From Prochilodus magdalenae (Eukaryota > Chordata > Actinopteri > Characiformes > Prochilodontidae), in the NCBI GenBank assembly GCA_024036415.1, contig JAMWET010000180.1, positions 124,001 to 188,000 on the forward strand: DNA of 64,000 nt, read 5' to 3'. A program made the position numbers and the translations under genes. The notes beneath the pieces were generated by a model. The model had not been told where the DNA came from. It saw only the letters and a list, made by a program, of their open reading frames with translations, and did not search any database. Of the stretch, positions 1-13,762 are shown one piece after another. Position 1 is the stretch's first letter; every line of letters begins with the position of its first letter.

Positions 1-2811
1 AATATATGACACCAGCATGTTTACAGTTTAAGAACATGTTTAATTATCATGAGCTAAGCACTGTTAGTCTAACAATGTAAAGTGTAACCAATTAGAGTTT
101 AAAGATTCAAAAGATTGTTCTTCCATACAGTTAACCCCAGCATATTTACATATATACGCCTAGTCAGCACACAGCAGTTTAGCTCCACCCACTTAAGCTG
201 AAGTTAAAGGGAGTGTTTCATCAATGAATGCTTTGTAAATGTGGCCCAAAGCAGTGCACCCAATTAGAACAGAGCTTATTGGCATACGTCAGTCTTTAAG
301 GCCCAGAAATAAAAACATCCTCTGTAGTGAAACAAAGCTGGTAAATAAGACCATACAAAACTCTTCAATGGAAGGGTACTCTGGAGTAATGTCACTGAAC
401 AACTCTAGAATATCATTTTACTTCTTTATTTGCTTTCAGTAGATGATCCATTGACCTTGCTTGAGTAAAAAGTACACATTTCCACATAAGCTAAAATATA
501 TCTATTATTTTCAACACAGTTATTGGCAAAACTGAGTAAAAGAAAAACAATCTAGATATCATAAACAATGTACATAAGTAGATCGGTGGATTGCTAATTA
601 TTGTGCCTGAAACCTTTTTGGATTGCAAAGGATGTACAACAGTGGAAGATAACCACTTAAATGAGCTGCCTCTGTGAGGAGCAATGTGCGGAGCAATGTG
701 TGGTACATAATTTGACTCCTGTTAACATACAAGGTCTCATTTGCGGCTTCACTGTGGCGTGTGCCACCTGTCTGAGGTAACTTTATTCAAGTGGGATTTT
801 TGCATATCTACCTGGACCCTCTGAGAAACCTTTAAGACATCTGAAACCAGAATAAGAGCCTGTCGATTAGACACAGACTAGAACCTGCTGGAGAGTGAGT
901 AAGATCTAGTTTAAGGTTCAACTACATAGCCCATACCTTAGAAGTGTGTCAGGTTAATGTTCAAGTTTGTGGTCGAGAGAGCAGAAGGTTTGCCGGGCGG
1001 GGTAAGTCATTTGGTAGCACTTTGTGAGCCGTGCCTAGCCAAATTCTCACCATTCCGCTTGGTGAGTTTGTGTGGCCCGATTATGCACACTCTGCATGGA
1101 CCTCATTTGTTTCTGTTTATGCTCTGTGGAGACGTTGAATGGTTCCAGTAAATGCTCCCTGCAGGAGCAGAAGAAAAGAAAGGACCACCTTTCCAAAAGG
1201 GCGCAATTTCATTCCAGGCACACTGAGTAACTCTGAAAGCCAGAGCCTGTAACCTAACGTCCTCCCTATTAGAAATGAGGCTTTGTATTCAAGCACCAGA
1301 CAAGTTCCTCAGGCAGGTCTATGGAAATGACTATTGTGAAAACCAGAAAAGTGAAGTGTGCTGATTGGAGCGACTCGGTGGGAAGCTCAAGTCAAAGGAT
1401 GGAAAAAAAAGTCATTTCAACTTGGCTTCGTGGGACCTACTGCGATCTACATCAGGGCATGTTTTCAAATCCGTTGTTGCCGTACGGAATTATTTTTTCG
1501 TTCCCATCTCTAAAAGCTGTTCCACTCCAGCAGAAACTGCTGCTTAAAGGGGAAAGTATTTTACTGGTGAATATCTGGCCTTACAGCACTCTGCATGTGA
1601 CTCTGCATCATGAATAATAGATTTAAAAAACATGTTTTAGGCCAAACGCTTCTCCAACCTACTGTAAAACAATATCTCTGGCATCGGCGGTGTATTCATA
1701 ACCATTTCATCTAATAACTATTTGTGATATAACTTTTGGAGGCATTAAATGTTTCTGGATTTTTGGTCCCTCAGATCACCGTGGCAAACAATACTGACTT
1801 TGTATGATTCGAGAATGAGGCTTTTTTCACATCAGATCACTTTGAATAGCTTTGTTTACATCTTAACCCTCTAATCATGCAGAATTCTGGGAAAACTTCT
1901 GGAATTGCCCTTCCCAAATGTAATTTTGCTGTATTCCAATAACACCGTGGCCCTTTCGGGTCTTCTCAGGCCTAGTCCACAAGTACAGAGGTATCTATCT
2001 TCATTTGGGTTTGTTTCCTCTTTCGCTGTTTAAGTCCACATAAGCACCCCTGAAAAATACAAAAACTGGCTCCTCGTTACTGTTACTGATATATTACAGT
2101 TATTACAGTTACCTCATTACAGTTCTTGCCCTTTAAATGTGCAGGCAAAGCAACTCATTCAACATGAGAACAGTGATGTTGATTTTGACAAATGAAAATT
2201 CTCCTGTTATTTTTCTGCAACAACAATTTCGTTGTCCCAGTAGAGGGCTGAGCAGCTTTCGTCCAAGGCTAGCGATGTTGGCAGCAGGGGTCTGTGACGT
2301 GGAAGTGCTGGATCAACAGTGACCTATGTAGCGCATTCTGTTCTTCAATAACTGTGTAAGAATATCTGCATATTTATGTCTAAACACATAAGAAGTCCTG
2401 TTTGTGGTGGACTGTTAGTGAAACTAGCACTAGCTGCCTCTTTTAAACAAAGGAGAAACTGATGCACATTCGATGTTACAAGCCAAAATCTCAGTTTTCC
2501 CTTTTAACGCAATACCACACGAAACAGAGTTTATGAATATCTCCACCCATGGAAAAGTTCCGTTTTCAGTGACGTTAAACAATGTTTGCACATGGACGAA
2601 AATATCCATGCACATGTGGACAAAACCCCAGTTTTTGTTTTTATCTAGGAAACTACACTTGATGCGCAAACTGTCATAGGGCTCTGTCATCTTGTTCTGC
2701 TTAGTGCACCTGTGTGCCACCATGGCAAGCTACACTAGACTGAACAAGAATGAAGCCACCTAAACAGCAACAGTAACTACACGTACCACAGCTGGAAAAC
2801 ACAAAACATAT
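1..2811. other. Downstream flank, no gene seen
   Basis: AT-rich single-copy-looking sequence beyond the proposed cleavage site of the minus-strand gene. At 260-320 a stretch resembles the AGAACAGAGATC/TTAAAGGCACAG repeat family seen near 43-47 kb. A GT-containing ORF at 957-1151 and the ORF at 1321-1617 show no exon-like codon use or paired splice sites. Nothing else could be supported. Confidence 0.4.
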
Positions 2812-4335
2812 GCAAGCCTTTCAATAGTTTTATTGCTAGTCTAAGGGGACAATTTCTTCTTTTTACTGAGTTGAACATATAACAAAACATATACAGTAAC
2901 AAAATGCTTTATTTTTCCAATATGCTACATTCAGAACCTAGAAAAGTAATAGAGCATATTGATTAAAATGCCTTTGAGGTTGGAATAATAGTATTTTACA
3001 GCATATGTACATTCTCACATTGTGTAACTTTGAACCTGTACATCTTAAGTTTTCACCAGATCCAAACTGTAATAAAATACCTCTATTTATAAGCTATTAT
3101 TTTGTAGTACTGGCTGTTAATGGTAACATGTTGCCTGTAACATCATTTCTGTGCAACCTGACAGTTACACGAGAAACAATGACTGTTGGTCCCTGAAAAA
3201 GAAAACTTACTATGACTTTATGCTGTCATTGTTTAGCTGCTTCAGCACTAGTTGGTGAGCTGTTGTCTTTCTAGACTATTCAGAGATTTAGTACAAATCA
3301 ACTGTACCTAATACTAGCATTTGTTGTAACAGTTTTAAATGTTATTTTTGTTTTCCATTAAACTTTATCATAAGTTAAGTAAAATAATAATCCAAGTTTT
3401 ATGTCACTACTACAAAAAAAAAACAAAAAAAAAATATATATATATCAGAAACGCAGATGTCATGCAATTAACTTTTTTGTGTTTTAATGGAAACTGGTTT
3501 TATGTAGGTTCGACCATTCAAAGCCATGTTGGCCATGTACTGCTTAGCACTTTTTAGTTCTGCTCAAAATTAACTTAAAATGTCACTGCCAAAGAATTTT
3601 GTAACATTTCTTTAGTGCTATGATTATTGCATTAAAGACAGAATTGCATGTTCAGTTATTTAAAAAAAAATACTTTTTAACCATTCAGTAAAATATCTTT
3701 TGCTGTTCATTGTATCTTTTGCCCATGATGCATTATTACTGTTTTGATAGGCTGGTTACGAAACTTTTTGACAGGCTTGTTAACTGCTGGGGTAGTTTCA
3801 AGTGAGTTGCAGATACTCTCTGAAAGTCAAGTGCATTTTACCAATTTAAGTTTGTTGCAGTTCCAGTTTCCATATAAAGCCAGCCTAAAGGCTACACGCA
3901 ACAGACAGAGGTTGCATATTTATGTATGTCTGTTTTGCTGCTTAACTAAACAGAGGTGGGGTAAACAAAAGTGCTTTTGAAACATCCAGCTCGGGCCGCA
4001 GCCTAGGAATTCTGCAGAGCATTCCTCATGTATCTTTTGGCTCTCTGAGAAACTGACATCTGCAACAAATATGACGGAGAGTGTAAATAATTAAAAATCA
4101 ATCAGTGGAAAGAGCGGTCCTTCACACTCTGCACATGGGGAGGAAGATGGCTTGGGAGGGGGTAGAGCACAGAGTCAGGGTGGGATAGAAGCAGGAAGCA
4201 TGCGTCCTAATCAGAAGACACACTCATGACCTTAAAGAGGTCAAGAATGTGTGGATGTCTCAAGGCACGAAGTGTAATGTGATACCTCAAAGAAGGAACA
4301 TCAAAGGCAGAATCACACTGGAACATGATGTAGTC
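2812..4335 (-). CDS. Terminal exon of unidentified split gene (stop at 4207-4209) with 3' UTR
   Basis: On the minus strand a good acceptor (pyrimidine-rich, ending CTCTATAG) opens at 4335 into 42 codons in phase 0, starting DYIMFQCDSAFD and ending LFKVMSVSSD, then TAG at 4207-4209. Codon use is typical of a vertebrate exon (GAC TAC ATC ATG TTC CAG). The following 1.4 kb towards lower coordinates is AT-rich and 3'-UTR-like. It ends with AATAAA (reverse complement of 2828-2833) and a TGTTTTGTGTTTT-type downstream element near 2785-2805, so cleavage near 2812 is inferred. The acceptor phase fits the exon at 13763-13885. I do not recognise the protein family; the visible part mixes hydrophobic and basic residues and shows no catalytic motif. 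An internal exon using a weak GTCATG donor is possible but less likely given the polyadenylation signals. Confidence 0.6.
2828..2833 (-). terminator. Polyadenylation signal AATAAA of the minus-strand gene
   Basis: TTTATT on the plus strand is AATAAA on the minus strand. About 20-45 bases beyond it in the transcript direction is a T/GT-rich run (ATATGTTTTGTGTTTT), the usual downstream element. It lies 1.37 kb after the stop codon at 4207. A second T-rich ATAAA-like site near 2905 could be an alternative. Confidence 0.5.
3004..3011 (-). promoter_or_regulatory. Pumilio-type motif in the proposed 3' UTR
   Basis: The minus strand reads TGTACATA, matching the UGUANAUA consensus bound by PUF-family repressors. 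It lies 175 bases before the polyadenylation signal in an AT-rich 3' UTR. An eight-base motif in AT-rich sequence is common by chance, so this is only suggestive. Confidence 0.25.
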
Positions 4336-5283
4336 CTATAGAGGGTAAGCACATGCTACACAACACCCATTTACTCCCTGTTTGGTTTCTGGGTTATGAA
4401 TTCATACTGACCACTTATACTGAGTGGAGCTTGACTTTCTCTTCTCTTTCTGTTTAAATAACAATATAAAATCAGGGTAATTTATATGGTCAGTGAAGGT
4501 TTAACACACAATTCCCACTTGTGCGTTAGCAGTGTGATACTCCAGAAGCAGTGAACATATGTGAAATAACAATAGGGTAAATAATTTGTGCTTGGACCCC
4601 TAAAAGTACTGCTAATGGGAAAACAATCAGTAAGGCAATTTTTTTGCACTACACTAAAAACTAGTATGTGGAAACTTATTCCATAGCAGGGTCTTCTCCA
4701 GCATCTCCCGCCAGCACCCATCGTGCACTTGGGCTAGACCACATGTACCAGAAGAAATGGTCTTTGCGATTAGGGCTCGGTACAAAGCACACACACACTA
4801 ACGAAATGACCACAGAGCATCCAGCCCAGGAACTCAGCAACTCACACGAATTCCCAGCACTCTCTCCACCGCTTAGCATTCCGACCCAGCTGTGTCACAA
4901 AGACCCTTTTAGTTGCTGTGAGCCACATGAGTTCTGACCAAGCTGTGTACTATTCACATCAAACCAAGCATACAAATGCACCTGAATAGTCAAGGCATGA
5001 TTGTTTTCAGTTCCAGTTTCAAATGAGAACAGTTCTGAACACTGACTCCATAAAAACTAAGGTACCGAATGGAGCCCAAATCGATTATTTGAAGCAATGC
5101 CATAAAGAACCGTTTCTAAAGTACAGTGAAGAACCATGACTATTATAGCTAGGACTATTAGACTGTTAGGCCTCTGTGGAACTGAGTTAGTTCTAAACTA
5201 AGGTTGCGGTTCATTTAGATTAAACTAGGATTTGAAGCAGATAAAATAAATTTCATCTATTGTAGGTGAAGTGCCAGACATTA

Positions 5284-5325
5284 ATATATTGTCACTGTCC
5301 AAAGAAAAACATGTTATTTATCTCG
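5284..5325 (+). repeat. Fragment of palindromic MITE terminus
   Basis: TATTGTCACTGTCCAAAG and the following AAAAACATG match the terminus of the MITE family best seen at 53276-53532 and 16506-16751. Only the outer 40 bases or so are recognisable. Confidence 0.45.
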
Positions 5326-8300
5326 TTATTTTTCGTTATACTTTTGCATAATTTGACAGCTGCCCTTGATACTCCATAGAAATTTCATGATGAATGAACC
5401 GCCAGAAATGCTACTGAAGTGCTTCGATTGAAGCCTCTTTACATTGACTAACACTGAAAGCAAACAAAGTTTTTGCTCTCCCCTGTCTTAGGCTATCATT
5501 TTGGACACACTTGCTTTTCTATGGACACTGACCATATACAGTATTTTACCTTACGTCCAGCAGCTTTACCTACAAGACACAATACCCAGCAAAGAGCCCT
5601 GATGCTGTTTTCTATTTCTAATATTACAGAAACCTGGTTATAGCATGGCTTTAATTCACAGTCTGTGACGTATCTGACATATCTAGAACTTTCCCTAGGC
5701 CAAGAGTGATGCTGGTCCCACCTACTGTAAATCAAAAGTGGCTGATTCTGCTGTCGGTTCCTTTTTTATTAATTATGCTGGTGGTTTATCTGACACATTA
5801 GGCTTTCAGTCCAGCTCCTGAAGTCCACACAACGAATAAATGGCTGAATAATTGTTTTTGGAGGTTTCAAGATTTTAAACCTGTGGCACAAACTCTTTTT
5901 AACCCTTTTCCTCCCAACCAAAACTTAATAAAATGGGACCATGGCTTGAATTCATGCAAGAGTTTAAATACATCAAACAAAAAATTAACTAAAACAAAAG
6001 GACAAAGATTTTTTACTTTACAGAATTCAATAGGGCCCTGAGGGTTCACCCTTCTGCAGAACCTCCACATAATATAAAGGTTCTATGTAGTAGCATAAAC
6101 AAACCACAGAGTTTGTTCTTGTTAGTTTATTAACTGAACAATTAAAACCACTGCTTACAAATCTTTACTTACTCTACACACTGTCTTCCTATTACAAATG
6201 AATGAGCACAGATGTTCCTAAAAGACAAAAGTGAACTGATTTACTGTGCAGGGCGTATACAGTCAAACAAAGAAGGTGGTGAACCCAAAGTCGTGCCTGA
6301 AAACCTAACCTGTGGCACACGCTGCCAAAAACTCATTCCCCTCAATCAATGACTAAATAAGGCATTTAATTGGGCAGCGTTTCTGTGATGAAGCTTCACC
6401 CACAACACAGCTGGCGTGGCTTGGACTATAGCTGGTCAAATGTTGCTCCTTGTCATGGCCGGGACAACAACCTTTGACCTCAGACAGGGATGGATGCAGC
6501 ATATGTAAAACCTTCCCCCCCACCACTGTGATTCTGACATAGCGCCTGACCATCCATCCAGAAAGATGTCCAGGGCCAGCGCTCGTCAGCTCTGGCAGGC
6601 TGAGGGGAGGTGTGCGCAGTGCCAAGGAGGCAGGAATGGGTCCGGGCCAAGCGTCTGCTCATTACAGCGGAGAGAAAAACAATTAGAGTAATGGTTTGGT
6701 GCTTCAGTCTCGCATACCACAGTTATCAGGGCTTCCTGTGCACAAATGCAACTTTATCTACAGGAATAAAAGCTCTTCTGATGAGGGGATATCTCAGATA
6801 CGGAATTTATTCTCAGTGTTACCTGTATACTGTTACCCGCGGCTAAAACAGACAAGCAGCTTGCCTTTATACTAGTGATTGGGGCATCTGGCCCTTACCC
6901 ACATTGGCAGTGAGAAAAAGATGCTGATAAGCAGGAGACCATGTCCTTACGGTGCTTGACTCAGGCACGCTACAGCACTTAGATCGTATACAATCCTACC
7001 TCAAGTGCCCAACGCTCTGTTTTGAAGTTGGCATCCAACTGCATACACTCTAAAACATAGTTCTTTGAGTGATGCGACACACCATTAACCATTTTTGGTT
7101 CCCTGTTGAAAAGACCAAGAAGCCAAATGTGGCTCCTCTATGGCATTGCTTCAAAGAAGCGTTTTTGGCACCTTCAATCTTAAGACCGTAAATAATACTG
7201 CTGTTGGTAGAACACAAGGTTTTTGGGTTCAGAAGCTCATCTGAGATCGTCCAACCCTCAATAATCAGAAATCTAAAGTAAATAAGTCTGCTCTTATCAT
7301 CTCTTAGCCTAGGATTAGCAAAAGCTAGAGTCTGAAAAATAATAGCTGTAAGCTGCTTCGGTAAAGTCAACTGAACGCAAAATACCAAAACAGCTGTAGT
7401 GAAAGAAATCACTGTCCTGTGACGTTAGTGCTGAACACATCTCAAATGACGGCGGTCATGGTATTTAGATCCTTTGGAGCTCTAAAATAGCTATAATTGA
7501 AGAATAAATGTGTGTTTGGTTCAATGTCTGGTAGGCCTGTGCTTTTAATCATTTGACAGCTTGAGTGTTCCTTCCTTACATTGGTATTTGGCTCTCTGTA
7601 GTATTTGGAAGCTTTATCTTTTTTTAAGCCGCCACCATTTTTTAGCCTAAACCGCAACATATTTCATCAAAGGAGCCATTTAAAGAGACCCCGTTAGTTG
7701 CATATACATGTGGAAAATGTTAAAAAGAAGCAAATTATATCTGGTTGAATGCATCACAAATACCTGACAATCATCCATGGCACCTTGCCTCAGAGCACAA
7801 CAAACAGAACCACTACTCACACGGGTTTAAAGCTTAAAGAGAGCAAAGACGACTGATGAATCATGTGTTTGAGAACACTTAGCACTATCTGGAGATAAGG
7901 AAAAATTGTCAGTACATGATTTGTGCTAAATGTTCTCATATATGTAAGTATGGTGATGTTTTTCCAAGTGCTGTCATGTATCCACTTCACAATACAGTGT
8001 AACTGGTGGGAATATTTGCTCTTTTTCTCCTTTACCAGGTTTCATAGCATGCTCAAAACTTGTTTGCCTAGCAGATCTATTTATTGAGATGAAACTACAA
8101 TTACTGATGTAAGTTCTGCTACATCAAAGAAGATTCTCCTTTACTCTGAGTAATGAATGCTGCTCTCGATAATATGTTATTATTAATGTTTTAATATAGT
8201 TCAGAACACTTTCACAAAGTAAAAATGCACCACATTCTTCACTCAGTTAAAATATAGATTTTATTGTTATATAGTTTAGAACAGTACATAAAGTCAGCGT

Positions 8301-8580
8301 CTCTATGGAATAAAAGAGGACCTGTTTCGCTCATTTGCAACTTTCATCATTTTAGTTTTGGGGCATACTAGAATAAAATATACATCATACTGTACATCTG
8401 TACTCACTTTTTAAAAAGACTATGTTAGAGCTCCTGTGTCTTTAAGCTCAATCTCCTGATGAGCCCAGTATGCTCTGATAGGTCCACTCTCCCACACTGT
8501 TTAACCTACGGTGTATCCCCAAACTGATGTGGCTATTTTTACAAAGTCTGATCTGACAGATTGGGTAAAAGAAGCAAAAT

Positions 8581-8605
8581 TGTACAAATTGTATACAATT
8601 GTACA
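8581..8605. repeat. Short imperfect palindrome centred on GTATAC
   Basis: TGTACAAATT and AATTGTACA flank GTATAC, giving a near-perfect 25-base inverted repeat with one extra A on the left arm. It could form a small hairpin. No associated gene or element was seen. Confidence 0.4.
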
Positions 8606-9284
8606 GCTAAAGCTGTGATGCTGAGAAACACGGGGGGACGATGTCTCAGAGAAAGCCTGGAGGAGCTTTTAAAGAAGAGAATCCAAACAAATTAAACCGA
8701 ATTCTGCTCGCCATTTAGTCAGACATCCAACACTGCTTCAAACGAGTGAGCTGACTTCCGTTTTAGACATAACGGCTGTTTGCGGTGAAGGAACAACGAA
8801 GCGGAGACGTTTGTTTTATTATAACTCCATTATTTTAGAACCTAAATTACAGATATTTATATTTATTCATCTACAGCTAAGATTATCTTTATTTAAAGAT
8901 ACTGTAAGTACAATCACTTGATAAGCCTGCCGATAAACGAGAAATCATTATGTCAGCGCAGGTAATAATACCCTATAAATAATTTAAACATGGACTAATT
9001 TGGTTTTATTTAGCAGTTCATTATTTATGAGAGATGAAAGACGAAGAGTCCTCCTACTGTAGAAGCTTTTAAAAGTAAAATTAAAAAGACTTTAAGCGCT
9101 AATGTTTAGCATAAATACGTGCTGCTGCCCGACGCTATACCCTGTAATTGAATCAGGCTCCAGTTCAGATCGTTCATCATACGCCACGTCTCTTTTAGTT
9201 CAAAAATATTTCTAAATGAGGAGGGCATCAGATCTGAAACGTATGAAAATTGATTTACTGAGTACTAGATAATGTACATGGAGA

Positions 9285-9371
9285 AAAAAACACGAATGAA
9301 TAGTCGAATCGTCGATCAGGACGGGCGAATCCGATTCGACTGACAAAATTCTGAGTCGGGTACAGCCCTAG
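9285..9371 (-). mobile_element. Degraded hAT-like DNA-transposon terminus
   Basis: The segment ends TCGGGTACAGCCCTAG and reads from the other strand as CTAGGGCTGTACCCGACTC, the type of GGGCTGTA end seen on many fish hAT elements. It is followed by alternating ATTCG/CGAATC words. The matching other end and the target duplication were not found, so it is a fragment. Confidence 0.4.
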
Positions 9372-11769
9372 TTCTATGTAAGTTGCATGAGGTGCCAAGC
9401 TTGCCAGTGGGTGGGCAATAAGGATCAAGTTACGAGATGATGTCACTTTGTAACAGAGAAAATTGCTAAAATTCCAAGGTATTTCAGGCAGCTGAAAAAG
9501 TATTTTGTGGGAAAGATGTGTTCTTTGGGCTTTTCTAAATTTGCAGACATTGTTTACATGCACAACAAACTACATAGCACACTAAAGCAAAGGAGAAAAC
9601 CGGAAAAGCATAATAAGTCTTCTTTAAATTGAAAAAAAGGCATAAGACTTGTTGGATGTCCGAGGCATGTCCAGCACCGCCAGTTCAGGTCGAATAGCTG
9701 ATTAAAATTTAAGCTTATGTGTATTGAGAGCAATTTTGGCAATGTATTAAAATGCTTCAGAAATATCACAGAGTATTCAAAGCCTGCAAAAAGGTTGTTT
9801 GGGCCAGCCCTAACGTCAGGACCTTTCACAATCTAAAGCTTCGATTTATACAGAAGCTGAAAGAAAGCAAGCCTGTCCGTGGTTTTTCCTCTCCAGGAAG
9901 CTTTCCCTCCCATCGTAAAATTTCGAGAGGATGTCCTCTTTGCTTTGGTGACGCAGTGCCACCCATTTCACCCTCCAATGGTCCAGTATGGTATGGAGGA
10001 TGTGTGGATTACTCAGATAGCTGCAGTGATGGTGTTTTCAATCTGATAATGTTCTTCTTCTAAACTAGAACAACCTTTGCAGTATATATGAATAACATTC
10101 CAGAAAGGCAGTAAAGGGTGAAAGAAAACAGAGGCGGGAGTACGTACTTTATGAGTGCAAAAGCTAGAGCAGGCTACAGAAGAGCTGCTTGCATTTCAAA
10201 AGGTCAGCTGAAAGAAGTTAATGTTCTTTGTCCATCCTTTTTTTTCCCAATGATCTTCCTGCGCCAACATCATTCCATACCCAATGGTCATTAATGTCCA
10301 GCTTGACACAGATAGCCAATGAAAATGTTTTCTCTCTCCACGATCGCTTCCTCCATGTCATGGCGGTGTGACAAGCCAAGGTCGCACCAACAGCTAGGCT
10401 TCTATATAGCCTTGCAAATCTAAAAAACAAGTTCATGAATCAAGACAGGGAATACTTCTGGAGCTGAAAACAACGCTCAAGGCAGCATCTAATTGCTTTG
10501 GCACTGTGGTAAAACTAATAATTGCATAAGAGTTTGAGGGGCTGAGGCAACACAACTGTACATCAAGTCAAAAGAGGCTGTTCCACGGACTCTGGCCAAG
10601 TGCATTACTGCCAACACTATCAGAACTATCAACCAACCCTTCCCCTACAAGCATTCTGCGCTGCCGAATTTCTCGTTTTATAAAGCTTTAATGCTCAGCC
10701 GTGCAAGAATGTATTCACTGAGGCCATTCGATTGGAATTCACGCAAATGAAACTATGGCGTGATGACATTAAAACATAATGAGGGTCACAGCTGGCATCC
10801 ATTTGCTCCAAGTAGGTGGCACTGAAGTTCACGACATCTGCAGCTTGCACAGAACGGCCTTTTGGAAACTGCACGAACTGGGACGCCCGTGGTATGTGCC
10901 TTATGAGCCCTGTTCATGGAATATGGATGAGTGTGTGGCTTGTCTGGTCTAGGCTTACATATGACCCTAATTACATTTCAAACACATATTGACATTGTAC
11001 ACTTTTTCATGTTTGGTGACTTCAGGCATCAGGAGGGCCATTAAAAGTTCCTTTGACTGAAACGAGCTAACTGGATGAAAGGGAAGGGTAGGTCAGTTTT
11101 ACTTTCTGATGAGATGCGATGGAAAGCATGCCTTCTATGTAGTAGAAACTACAAAGAACCTCAATTAGGCAAAGCAAATAAATGCAATTACAGACTATTA
11201 ACCTCCCCACACTTTGATTAACACAAGGAAAGTGTCGCTGGCATGGCGAGAGGTCATTTTTCACGCGCTGAAAAAAAAAGCTGAGGTTGTGCCTGAAGCC
11301 ACACATGCATGTTTGTGTATACAGGCTTTATCCTGCCATGTACAAACTCGAGCGAGACACCAAAGACATCAAACAAGCGGCTAACCACTAACTTACCCTA
11401 CTCACTTTCAATAAGGGGAGGACTAAAGGGTGCAGTTAAAAACTAATGTTGTACATTATGAGCATATATAAAGCTTGTTTGAAACATTTAATTGCTCTGC
11501 ATGGAAAATGAACTGTTGTTTGATCTAACACGCTTTGAATCAAGACTCTGAAGAGCCTGGGTCCTTATTGAAGTGTTTAAGGGTGAAAGACAGAATGCTT
11601 GAGTGGATATGCGAAAAGACAGCTGGATGCTATTACGTCCATGGACATGAGGGACAAATTCTTTGAGATGCTTCTGAAACACAAACTGAATGCTGTAAAT
11701 GTGAGGTGAGCCACGCTAGCACTGGCAGCATCAATCTGCATTAGGCAAACAAAAGCACATTGATGGTGA

Positions 11770-12110
11770 TCGGATTGAACTGATGGCTGCTTAGCACCAT
11801 GGGCGCTTCTGTGCGTCAGCTTTTTGTGATGTAAACGTTAGCGCTAGCCAAGCGGCTAAGCTCGCAATGAGGTATTCACATCCATCACGGCGGTGCGCGA
11901 CCGTGCCCCGATTAGATAAGACAGGAGGCTGACTGACGGACTTAGGAAGCAGCTGGACTGCGAGCAGTCCACTCCCAGGGCTGTGCAGAAGGGCCAGGTC
12001 ACAGAGATGTCAAACCCAACCCCTGAATGTGCGTCATTCTACTCTACATTCATATTCATGCAAGACTCATTACTTATGGCAGCGCCAGCTGTGTTGGATT
12101 GTAATGTTTG
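11770..12110. other. CpG-containing repeat-free block, possible conserved element
   Basis: This block is clearly less AT-rich than its surroundings. It holds words such as GTTAGCGCTAGCC, CACGGCGGTGCGCGACC and CCCCGATTAGATAAG, the last with a GATTA homeodomain-like and a GATAAG GATA-like site. No open frame with splice sites. Conservation could not be tested. Confidence 0.25.
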
Positions 12111-12316
12111 TTTTCAATAAGGTTTATATGAATCTCTCATATATGACAGGTGATGAAAATATCAAATGCTGAAATCTATGAGGTGATGGAAGGCAGTTGC
12201 TGAATGGCAATTTTAAGGTCAGGGACTCTCTTGGTATGGCTATAACGTATAACATTATACAGTATATATATATATAACAGTATAAATGATCATATAAGAT
12301 GTAAGACTGCATTGAC

Positions 12317-12513
12317 TGGGGAGATGTAGTTGGTGTGGAAGTTACTGTCCCATGTGGACGACTGGGGTTTGATTCCCGCTCTGGGTGACTATGCTGTGCT
12401 ACACCAATAAGAGTCCTTGGGCAAGCCTCCTAACACTACATTGGCCTCCCTGTCATATGAATAACCATGTAAGTCGCTCTGGATAAGAGCGTCAGCTAAA
12501 TGCCGTAAAAGTA
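12317..12513 (+). mobile_element. tRNA-derived SINE, nearly complete
   Basis: The head contains a box A-like TAGTTGGTGTGG (12327-12338) and a box B-like GGTTTGATTCC (12366-12376), as in RNA polymerase III promoters. The body carries ACACCAATAAGAGTCC and a conserved 3' tail reading TAAGTCGCTCTGGATAAGAG followed by CGTCAGCTAAATGCC. This tail is very widespread in teleost SINEs. A second copy in the opposite orientation is at 56328-56465. The SINE lies in the intron before the terminal exon. Confidence 0.75.
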
Positions 12514-12539
12514 AAGATGTGTTGATGGACGGACAGATT

Positions 12540-13045
12540 GTGACGCACGCTGAGCTAAAAGCAAAGAAATGTTTATTAAACAGACTGGTAGTACAACACA
12601 GCAGCAACAAGATCAAAGGGGGCATAACCAAGGTGGCAAGGACAGAGTTAGAAAACAGGCAGTAGTCTAAACCAGGCCATCAATCAGACCAGCAACAGTA
12701 TCCAAAAAGGGAAAGACAAAAGAGTAACCCAGAAAGTCAATATTAGAGTCAAACCAGAGAAGCTAACCAGAATAACAACAGGGAGAAACGCTCAGTATGC
12801 ACAGACTGGCAATACTTCGCAATGAGCCAGTGTACGAGGGGAGGATTTATAGAAACAGGCTAGATTAACAGGTGTGTGTAATTAATACTTGGTAGAAGCA
12901 GATCTGGAAAAAACGGAACGTGATTGGGAGATGGTGGACATGTGACAGTGATGTCATCAGCTGGTGAGTTATGGGTAATGGAATCCGGGAGATCGGAGGT
13001 GAGAGGAGAACAAGCAAGCATGGCAGGAGAATGACTTTACAGGAC
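12540..13045 (-). mobile_element. Interspersed repeat, probably LTR-retrotransposon-derived
   Basis: Low-complexity purine-rich text with a TTTATTAAACAGACTGG start, AAACAGGCAG, GAAACGCTCAGTA, TTATAGAAACAGGC, GGTGTGTGTAATTAA and GTAATGGAATCCGGGAG words. This order resembles a common fish repeat usually linked to LTR retrotransposon ends, but I name it from memory of its style, not by alignment. No reverse transcriptase or protease frame is present. Confidence 0.4.
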
Positions 13046-13762
13046 AATAATGAATCTTTATTGTTGTTTTAAAGGTGAAGTCGTGTCTAATGAGGAATTC
13101 CTAATGCATTTTAACACATCTAGTCACTGTCATAGCCGAACATTTCAAATATTCTTTTTCTGTTTTTTAATATGCATGTTTTTATGTAATTGTACACCAT
13201 TTAAAGACCCCAGCTACTTCTCACATTGCATGAACCTTTTATGATCAACAGACCAATAGTAAGGGTCCACATTTACATTTAACATGACCAAGAAAGGGTG
13301 TAAAATAACCAATCACAGACCACTGTTTTGTGTGATTAACTAACTAAGATTATTTAGTAATTGAGTAAATAATTAGTACACATCAGTATTTCTGACAAGA
13401 GGGAAAAGTTCAAACATCCCTGGTCACCTTACACATGTTGCTGGTTTTCTGAGTGAAAATAAGTTAACATGCCCTCAGCAGGAAACTTTAATCTAACATT
13501 TTCCTGCCTAATCTTAATGCACACTTTCAAGGTTTACAAGGTTTATTTCCTGTCAGATGGATCGAACTTGCAGCATAGATGTGCATAGACACAAACAGAA
13601 CGCAACTGACATAATCCATACGGTTATAGCCAGTACAGCTTACTACAGATATCACACACTGTTTATGTGCAGGAAAAGTATCTGAGGCTGAGACTATCAT
13701 CTCAGAGACAAGCTGTGAGAGAGACAGGTAACCTCAAATCTGACTAGGACTCAAACACTTAC

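Larger units (their letters stand above)
4336..12316. other. Intronic stretch with minor repeat fragments
   Basis: Most of the 9.4-kb intron between the 13763-13885 exon and the terminal exon. It holds a fragment of the palindromic MITE family at 5284-5325, a short imperfect palindrome at 8581-8605 and a degraded hAT-like terminus at 9285-9371. The 11770-12110 part is richer in CpG and repeat-free. No convincing exon was found. The ORFs at 7050-7412 and 9255-9829 on the minus strand lack coding character. Confidence 0.35.
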